A stretch of DNA of 40,911 nt from an uncultured Bacilli bacterium (GTDB lineage Bacteria; Bacillota_I; Bacilli_A; RF39; UBA660), in the NCBI GenBank assembly GCA_947626695.1, contig CANQTE010000006.1:1-40911 (forward strand). The letters run 5' to 3'. This document shows, one piece after another, positions 35,783 through 40,911 of this stretch (position 1 is the first letter of the stretch; the number at the start of each line of letters is the position of its first letter). The notes under the pieces are model-generated. The model had not been told where the DNA came from, did not search any database, and worked only from the letters and a program-made list of their open reading frames with translations. A program made the translations under genes and the position numbers.

Positions 35783-36040
35783 CGTTATCAAGAAGTCTCT
35801 CGGTATAATTTAATTATATAATATAATTTTATATTATACAATAGCCTATTTTTGCTAAGTTTCGTCGATTTTTGTCGATTTTTTATATGAAACAATTTTT
35901 TAAAAAAATTTTTTTAGAAATTTTACATTTACTTTACAAAAATAGTTATTTTATTAATTTTACTTCTATCTTTATTATGAGTAAGTAGATAAATTTTATA
36001 ACTATAAAATATAAATAGCAATACAATATCATTTAAAAGC

Positions 36041-36124
36041 TTTTCGTTCAAATTCGTTCAAATTCATTTTGGACGAAACAGATAATTTCCCTTATTTACG
36101 GGCTTTTTTCGTTCAATTTCGTTT
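36041..36124. repeat. Dispersed TGAACGAAAA motif copies
   Basis: Minus-strand TGAACGAAAA at 36041-36050 and 36106-36115, with further partial TTCGTTCA/TTCGTTT copies at 10-bp spacing (36053-36060 and 36117-36124). The core is identical to that of the 11-bp array in front of the AlbA_2 gene. Confidence 0.6.
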
Positions 36125-36161
36125 AGATAAATTATATTTTTATGACATTTATAATCAATAT

Positions 36162-36371
36162 TTAAGCTAAACTTTGTATTTCTTTCATAGATAAGCCTGT
36201 TGCTTTAGCTATGTCTTTTTTAGCTATATTAAGTTTTAATAAATTTTGAGCGATTAAAATTTTTTCTTTTCTTATACCTTTATTCTCGGCAACATAATCA
36301 GCCCAATCTGCAAATATCTTTTTTGTTTGTTCGTCATTGACATATTCTTCACACCAATTATCTGATTGCAT
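36162..36371 (-). pseudogene. Remnant of a PD-(D/E)XK transposase-family gene, C-terminal part only
   Basis: The 69-residue frame from 36371 is nearly identical at protein and DNA level to the C-terminus of the gene at 36533-37372 (shared DNWCEEYVNDEQTKKIFADW, then KKDIAKATGLSMKEIQSLA). A small internal deletion lies near residue 36. The nuclease domain is missing. It has a good promoter (TTGACA-17-TATTAT) but no convincing ribosome binding site. It most likely results from a duplication followed by loss of the 5' part. A stand-alone HTH-like peptide is possible. Confidence 0.75.
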
Positions 36372-36404
36372 AATAATCTTATTTCTTTATTATAAATCAT
36401 TTTT

Positions 36405-36433
36405 ATAATATACTATTTTACTTACTATGTCAA
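36405..36433 (-). promoter_or_regulatory. Promoter in front of the transposase-family remnant
   Basis: Minus-strand TTGACA (36428-36433), 17-nt spacer, TATTAT (36405-36410). Probably the original promoter of the second gene copy. Confidence 0.65.
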
Positions 36434-36532
36434 GAAAATAATATCTACATGAAATATATTTATAATACTATTTCTAAAATTAAAGAAAAACAGATATTTT
36501 AAATTTTTAATACCTGTTTTAATAATTAAGAT

Positions 36533-37372
36533 TTAAGCTAAACTTTGTATTTCTTTCATAGATAAGCCTGTTGCTTTAGCTATATCTTTTTTAGCTATAT
36601 TAAGATTTAACATATTTTTGGCAATCTCATAAGTTTTTTCTAAAGCACCTTTTCTTATGCCCTTATTCTCGGCAACATAATCAGCCCAATCTGCAAATAT
36701 CTTTTTCGTTTGTTCGTCATTTACATATTCTTCACACCAATTATCAAATTTCATAAGCAACGCATCTCCTTTCGCAATTTGTTTTCTTTCTTCGGCGGTT
36801 TTTGCACAAATAAACTTTAACCATCTTTGTTTTAAGTTGTTTTTATCATATATCATTTTTTTCAAGATGTCAAGTCTATAATATTTTATTTGAAATATAT
36901 TTGAATATATTTCATTATTTTTAGCATCTTTTACTGACATAGTATTTTCTACCATTTTTTCGATTAAATCTTTTGGTGTTACATCGTCTACTATATTTAT
37001 TTGAATTACTTTCTCTAGTTTTTTATAACTTTTCTTTCCTCGATTAGTTCGAGTCGAGAATATTCTCATAATATAATACATAGATTTATCAAAAGAATTT
37101 CTATCAAATGAAGAATAAGCTTCTAAATTTATTATATGCCCATCAAACTTGACTATTACATCACCTCGAACAGACCTATCGTTACTTTTTGTTTTAGCTA
37201 AAACACTTTCATATTCTACTTTTATATCTACACTTTCTAAATATTCTTTAGTAAAGTCAGTAAAACATGATAAAAAGTAAATAAGTATATCTCGATTATC
37301 TGGATGTGCAAAAGCTTCTTTAAACAGCAAATCATTGCTTAACTTTAAAAAGACTTTTTCTTTCGTTTTCAT
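36533..37372 (-). CDS. PD-(D/E)XK nuclease family transposase (Rpn-like)
   Basis: Member of the RpnA/PDDEXK_2 group, recombination-promoting nucleases often annotated as transposases. The N-terminus has LSNDLLFKEAFAHPDNRDIL. The nuclease core contains RGDVIVKFDGHIINLEAYSSF (an Asp on one strand and Glu-x-x on the next; the normal E-x-Q/K is here EAYSS). YYIMRIFSTRTNRGKKSY follows, then a C-terminal helix bundle and HTH-like KKDIAKATGLSMKEIQ. The start is ATG 37372, with AAAGGAGG seven bases upstream, which gives 279 aa. A truncated second copy lies downstream. No terminal repeats found. Confidence 0.85.
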   Translation of the reverse strand: MKTKEKVFLKLSNDLLFKEAFAHPDNRDILIYFLSCFTDFTKEYLESVDIKVEYESVLAKTKSNDRSVRGDVIVKFDGHIINLEAYSSFDRNSFDKSMYYIMRIFSTRTNRGKKSYKKLEKVIQINIVDDVTPKDLIEKMVENTMSVKDAKNNEIYSNIFQIKYYRLDILKKMIYDKNNLKQRWLKFICAKTAEERKQIAKGDALLMKFDNWCEEYVNDEQTKKIFADWADYVAENKGIRKGALEKTYEIAKNMLNLNIAKKDIAKATGLSMKEIQSLA

Positions 37373-37474
37373 GAGTTTCCTCCTTTCAGGGACGTATAAT
37401 ACCATAAAGAAAGTGCAAAATTTGTCGTTCTATGGGAAAAATCGGTATTTTAAGTAAAAAAATTAAAAATATAC

Positions 37475-37498
37475 AAAAAAAGTAAGATTTCTCTTACT
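37475..37498 (-). terminator. mutL terminator
   Basis: Minus-strand AGTAAGA-GAAA-TCTTACT stem-loop followed by TTTTTTT. Confidence 0.85.
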
Positions 37499-37522
37499 CC
37501 TGTTTAAATAAAATTTTAGCTT

Positions 37523-39271
37523 TTAATTCATTACCCTTTTAAACATTCTTTCTAAATCATAAATACTAAACTTAATAATCGTCGGTCTCCCATGAGGGCA
37601 ATTATAAGGATTATCACATAAAACTAATTCTTTTAATAATTCTTCTTGTTCCATAGGACTTATTCTATAATTAGCTTTAATACTCATCTTACAAGCAAGT
37701 GTTATAGCAAGACTTTCATTAAACTTAACCTGGTCTACTTCTCTGCCAATTAAAACTAAATCAATTATCTTTCTAATACTCTCCTCTTCTCTTCCCTCTA
37801 ATATCCATGTTGGGTGAGCAGTAACTAAAAGAGTATTTACTCCAAATTCTTGAAATTCAAACCCTTTAGACGTTAAAATATCCATCTTTTCTTTTAATAA
37901 AGTATAATCACTAGTAGATAATTCTAACTTAATGGGAATTAATAATCTTGTAACACTAAATTCTTTTTTCTTTAAAGCATTCATATATCTTTCATAATTA
38001 ATTCTTTCTTGTGCTGCATGTTGGTCAATTAAATAGATACCTTCTTCATTCTCTGCGATTATATATGTTCCTAAAGCAAGTCCTACAGGATATAACACCA
38101 AAGATTTTAATTCTTTATTAATCACTACATCTTTAGTCATTAACTCTAAACTATTATTATCTTCTTCGACAACAAAATTAAGTTCTTCTTGTTGATGTTC
38201 CTCTCTACTCATATCTTCTACAATACTTTTAATTACATCATCTTTTATTATATTAACACTTTTATCTTTTATAGCATTTGGAATAAGTAAATTATTATAT
38301 AAAGTATTCTTTAAAATATTATAAATCAAATCATATAAGTCATTTATTTTACTCAATTTAACATCTTGCTTTGTCGGGTGAATATTAACATCTACTAAAG
38401 TTGGGTCAGTATTTATTTTTAAAATTACAATCGGATACTTTCCCTCTGGTTTATATGTATAATATGCATCATTTATAGCTCTATTAATTAAAACATTTTT
38501 AACTATTCTATCATTTACATAGGTATTTATATCATTTTTATTACTCTTTAATACTTCTGGCTTACAAATATATCCATATATATCAAAATCATTATTACTA
38601 GCCTTAAATTCTAACATTTTATTACTAACATTTAACCCATATATTTCATGAATAGTTTTAAGTAAATTATTACTACCACTTGTTTTAATTAATTGTTTAT
38701 TATCATTATTTAAAGTAAATTTTATATTAGGATAGGCAATAGATAACTTTTCAATTAAATTAACAATATTATAAGTTTCTGTATTTTCACTTCTTAAATA
38801 TTTAAGACGGGCAGGAGTATTAAAAAATAAATTTGTAACAGTTATATCTGTTCCACATCTTAAATCACTAGACTTATCCTCTAAAGTTTTTCCTCCCTTA
38901 ATATGTATATAACTAGAAGAAACACCATTACTAGTCTTTAAAATAACTTCTGAAACACTAGCAATAGATGGAAGCGCCTCTCCTCTAAAACCCATTGTAT
39001 TTATAAAAAATAAGTCATCATCATGAATAATTTTACTTGTCGCATGCCTTAAAAAAGCAAGATGAGCATCTTTCGTATCCATGCCTTCACCATTATCAAT
39101 TACTTCAATACTAGAAAGTCCCCCTTTAATTAAATTAATAGTAATATTTGTTGCATGCGCATCAATACTATTTTCTACAAGCTCTTTTACAATACTAGCA
39201 CATTTTTCTACTACTTCTCCCGCTGCGATTTTATTTGCTAAATTCTCGGACATAACTTTTATTTTACTCAA
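37523..39271 (-). CDS. mutL: DNA mismatch repair protein MutL (endonuclease type)
   Basis: Couples mismatch recognition by MutS to strand incision. N-terminal GHKL ATPase: NKIAAGEVVEKCASIVKEL, VENSIDAHATNI, VIDNGEGMD, GFRGEALPSIASVS. C-terminal dimerisation/endonuclease domain: DQHAAQERINYE (metal-binding motif), ACKMSIKANYRIS and NCPHGRPTI. 582 aa, a normal length for Firmicutes MutL. The start TTG 39271 has GGTGA upstream and lies 2 bp after the yqeH stop, making a yqeG-yqeH-mutL operon. mutS is not in the window. Confidence 0.96.
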   Translation of the reverse strand: MSKIKVMSENLANKIAAGEVVEKCASIVKELVENSIDAHATNITINLIKGGLSSIEVIDNGEGMDTKDAHLAFLRHATSKIIHDDDLFFINTMGFRGEALPSIASVSEVILKTSNGVSSSYIHIKGGKTLEDKSSDLRCGTDITVTNLFFNTPARLKYLRSENTETYNIVNLIEKLSIAYPNIKFTLNNDNKQLIKTSGSNNLLKTIHEIYGLNVSNKMLEFKASNNDFDIYGYICKPEVLKSNKNDINTYVNDRIVKNVLINRAINDAYYTYKPEGKYPIVILKINTDPTLVDVNIHPTKQDVKLSKINDLYDLIYNILKNTLYNNLLIPNAIKDKSVNIIKDDVIKSIVEDMSREEHQQEELNFVVEEDNNSLELMTKDVVINKELKSLVLYPVGLALGTYIIAENEEGIYLIDQHAAQERINYERYMNALKKKEFSVTRLLIPIKLELSTSDYTLLKEKMDILTSKGFEFQEFGVNTLLVTAHPTWILEGREEESIRKIIDLVLIGREVDQVKFNESLAITLACKMSIKANYRISPMEQEELLKELVLCDNPYNCPHGRPTIIKFSIYDLERMFKRVMN

Positions 39272-39273
39272 AA

Positions 39274-40185
39274 TTAATCACCACTTATATCTTTTCTTAA
39301 CTCAAAAACATCAAAATTAGTCTCAATTAAACACTCATTTTTAATATTTATAAACCCTAACCCAGGTAATACTAAATCAGAGTTTTCATATACTTTTACT
39401 TTATTTTTATATACATCTTTCTTATATTCTTTTTTTATATCATCTATATTTAAATATAAAATAACTTTATTACACTCCTTAAAATATATTTTATATTTAT
39501 TATTAATAACTATACTTACCCCACCCTTTATAACATAACTAATAGGCTTAATTAAACTTTTACTTATACTTCCTAAATTAGTATAAGAAAAACCTGGAGT
39601 ATCATATATATTATAATTATCTATTTTTAATTTAATAAAATCTAAAGTTGTATTTTCTTTGTCACTTACAAGTATTTTATCTTTCTTAATTAATTTATTA
39701 ATAAATGTACTTTTACCAGCATTTGTAATACCCATAATAAATATATCTTGGAAGTTTTTTTCTTTTATAAACTCTAATATATTACTAGATTTATAAGAAT
39801 TACTATTACTAATATATAATATATCTTCATTTATATTATATATATCTTTTAACCATTTACTTATTTTACTTTGCTTCATTTCTTTTCTTAAAATATCACA
39901 TTTACTAATTACTAATGCTTTTTCTATTTTAATACTTTTAAAATAATTAATAGTCTCTTTATTTATATTTAAATAATCTATTAAAAATAAAGCCATACCA
40001 CCACTTTTATTTACTTTATTTAAAACTTTTTTAATATCAACAGTACTTTTAACTTTTAACTCCCCATAATTTTTTAATCTAAAACATCTTTTACAATAAC
40101 TATTAGCTAAATTCGGAGTAAAGCCCAAATTATTTTCATCACTATTTTGTAAAAGAGCCCCACACCCAAGACACCTTTTATTCAT
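39274..40185 (-). CDS. yqeH: Ribosome biogenesis GTPase YqeH (circularly permuted, short)
   Basis: Assembly factor for the small ribosomal subunit. The N-terminal zinc finger has Cys5, Cys8, Cys31 and Cys34. The G motifs come in permuted order: G4 (VISKCDILRKE) before G1 (GITNAGKSTFIN) and G3 (DTPG). About 303 aa, shorter than the roughly 365 of Bacillus YqeH; the C-terminal RNA-binding part is reduced. Its start overlaps the yqeG stop by 8 bp. Identification is firm, the functional effect of the shortened C-terminus is unknown. Confidence 0.94.
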   Translation of the reverse strand: MNKRCLGCGALLQNSDENNLGFTPNLANSYCKRCFRLKNYGELKVKSTVDIKKVLNKVNKSGGMALFLIDYLNINKETINYFKSIKIEKALVISKCDILRKEMKQSKISKWLKDIYNINEDILYISNSNSYKSSNILEFIKEKNFQDIFIMGITNAGKSTFINKLIKKDKILVSDKENTTLDFIKLKIDNYNIYDTPGFSYTNLGSISKSLIKPISYVIKGGVSIVINNKYKIYFKECNKVILYLNIDDIKKEYKKDVYKNKVKVYENSDLVLPGLGFINIKNECLIETNFDVFELRKDISGD

Positions 40186-40696
40186 AATATTTACCCTTTA
40201 CTAATATATTTTTCTTTTTAAGATATCTATAAACAAAACTTTCAAAAAAACGATTTATTTTAGTCCCAATCTTTTCATATTCGCCAATAGGATTAATTAA
40301 TATTGATGTAATACCCATTTTATTAGCACCATATATATCTGTAAGTAATTGGTCTCCAATCGCAGCGATTTCATGTTCTTTATATTTATATAAATCCATA
40401 ATTTTAAGATATTTTCTTTTAAAAGGCTTTCTAGCAGAGGCGGCAACATCAACATTTAATCCCTCTTTAAAGGGTATTAATCTTTTTCTATTACTATTAG
40501 ATAAAATAATTAATTTAAAATCTCTTTCTAAAGTATTAAATAATTCACTTATTTTTTTAGTTGGTCTATCAGTTTTAACAGGTACTAAAGTATTATCTAA
40601 ATCAAATAATAAACATTTAATACCCATATTTTTTAATTTATTATAATCTATATCATAAATATTTTTTTGATATATATCTGGTATAAAATTCTCCAT
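40178..40696 (-). CDS. yqeG: HAD-family phosphatase YqeG
   Basis: HAD superfamily, subfamily IIIA. Motif I DLDNTLVPV (Asp32 nucleophile, Asp34), motif II LSNSN, motif III Lys in KPFKRKYL, motif IV GDQLLTDIYGAN. 172 aa, the family length. The substrate is unknown; the conserved yqeG-yqeH pairing in Bacillus links it to ribosome assembly or to a shared metabolite. ATG with AAGGAG upstream and TATAAT at 40716-40721. Confidence 0.93.
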   Translation of the reverse strand: MENFIPDIYQKNIYDIDYNKLKNMGIKCLLFDLDNTLVPVKTDRPTKKISELFNTLERDFKLIILSNSNRKRLIPFKEGLNVDVAASARKPFKRKYLKIMDLYKYKEHEIAAIGDQLLTDIYGANKMGITSILINPIGEYEKIGTKINRFFESFVYRYLKKKNILVKGKYYE

Positions 40697-40772
40697 AACT
40701 AACTCCTTAATTAAAATTATACATCAAGAAAGAAAAAATAGATACTATTAAAATAAATTAAAATAAAAAAAT

Positions 40773-40797
40773 AGTTGGAGAGTATTCCAACTTTTTT
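40773..40797. terminator. Bidirectional terminator upstream of yqeG
   Basis: AGTTGGA (40773-40779) / TCCAACT (40786-40792) with T-runs on both strands. It insulates the yqeG operon from whatever lies beyond the window. Confidence 0.8.
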
Positions 40798-40800
40798 CAT

Positions 40801-40831
40801 GCTTAAGTATAAATATTAGAGCTACTTAAGC
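40801..40831. repeat. Inverted repeat GCTTAAGTA/TACTTAAGC
   Basis: Nine-bp perfect arms (40801-40809 and 40823-40831) with a 13-nt loop and no T-run; function unknown. Confidence 0.45.
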
Positions 40832-40866
40832 AAGCTTATACGTGGACAGTTTTTAAAAACAATGAA

Positions 40867-40896
40867 AAAAGATAACTATCTATATAATTATCTTTT
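40867..40896 (-). terminator. Terminator-like hairpin at the window edge
   Basis: AAAAGATAA / TTATCTTTT stem with a T-run on the minus strand, suggesting that a minus-strand gene ends just beyond the window. Confidence 0.6.
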
Positions 40897-40911
40897 GTCT
40901 CTCAAAACTTG

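Larger units (their letters stand above)
35717..36161. other. 445-bp intergenic region with several repeat motifs
   Basis: No ORF worth calling. It holds the two dyads above, TATA-rich candidate -10 regions for the XRE operon, two tandem TTYGTCGATT units (35861-35880), and TTCGTTCA repeats at 36041-36064 and 36106-36120. The last share the core TGAACGAAAA with the array at 26530-26600. Confidence 0.6.

Noticed and set aside
40834-40845. 12-bp match GCTTATACGTGG also present at 35701-35712
   Set aside because: The 35.7-kb copy is the start of a coding sequence; one shared 12-mer without further similarity is likely chance.
40897-40911. CTCTCAAAACTTG as an rRNA leader or boxA
   Set aside because: Only a vague resemblance, cut by the window end, and the preceding hairpin looks like a terminator of a minus-strand gene.
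1-40911. TGA read as Trp (Mollicutes code)
   Set aside because: Trp codons are TGG throughout the conserved genes and no conserved frame runs through TGA.

Overview
The window is very AT-rich chromosomal DNA of a spore-forming, low-GC Bacillota. The core gene neighbourhoods match Bacillus-type order: ybxB-rpoB-rpoC, rodZ-pgsA, gpsB-rnpB next to recU-ponA, and yqeG-yqeH. A pro-sigma-K gene and a CotY/CotZ-type coat protein behind a sigma-K-like promoter show that it sporulates. TGG codes for Trp and ORFs stop at TGA as well as TAA/TAG, so the code is standard and not the mycoplasma code. An uncultured gut Bacilli/Erysipelotrichia-like lineage is a reasonable guess, but this is inference.

Layout. 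(1) 1-4.6 kb: five minus-strand genes of unknown function downstream of rpoC, several with good sigma-A promoters. (2) 4.6-12.8 kb: rpoC, rpoB and a YbxB/RsmC-type methyltransferase; both large RNA polymerase subunits end in long acidic tails. (3) 12.8-17.5 kb: a lipoprotein and a 1120-residue membrane-anchored cell-wall protein (SpoIID-like, SGNH, GH24-lysozyme-like and CHAP domains), divergent from the coat gene. (4) 17.6-23.6 kb: HD hydrolase, pgsA, rodZ, RNase P RNA and gpsB on the minus strand; recU and ponA on the plus strand. This is a cell-envelope and division cluster. (5) 23.6-26.3 kb: a kinase-like protein and a DUF3419-like protein in one operon, a two-TM protein, and tRNA-Glu(CTC). 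(6) 26.5-31.4 kb: an accessory island. An AlbA_2/Schlafen-type transcriptional-regulator gene, preceded by six 11-bp tandem repeats abutting its promoter, is split by a 3.45-kb element with three overlapping tyrosine recombinase genes between perfect 86-bp inverted repeats. This is a Recombinase-In-Trio (RIT) element. (7) 31.4-35.7 kb: a second DUF3419-like paralog, an unknown small gene, gltX, sigK and two small XRE regulators. (8) 36.0-37.4 kb: a PD-(D/E)XK (Rpn-like) transposase-family gene with a separate C-terminal remnant copy. (9) 37.5-40.7 kb: mutL, yqeH and yqeG, then terminators at the window edge.

How they work together. Envelope growth (PBP1A, GpsB, RodZ, PgsA, the multidomain hydrolase), ribosome and RNA processing (YqeH, RNase P, YbxB, GltX) and late sporulation (SigK, coat protein) are the resident functions. 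The most unusual region is the RIT insertion. The host gene can be rebuilt almost seamlessly across the element (…AVTH + RSYYFDSS…), which fixes the insertion boundaries and exposes a nested set of recombinase half-sites with an asymmetric left end.
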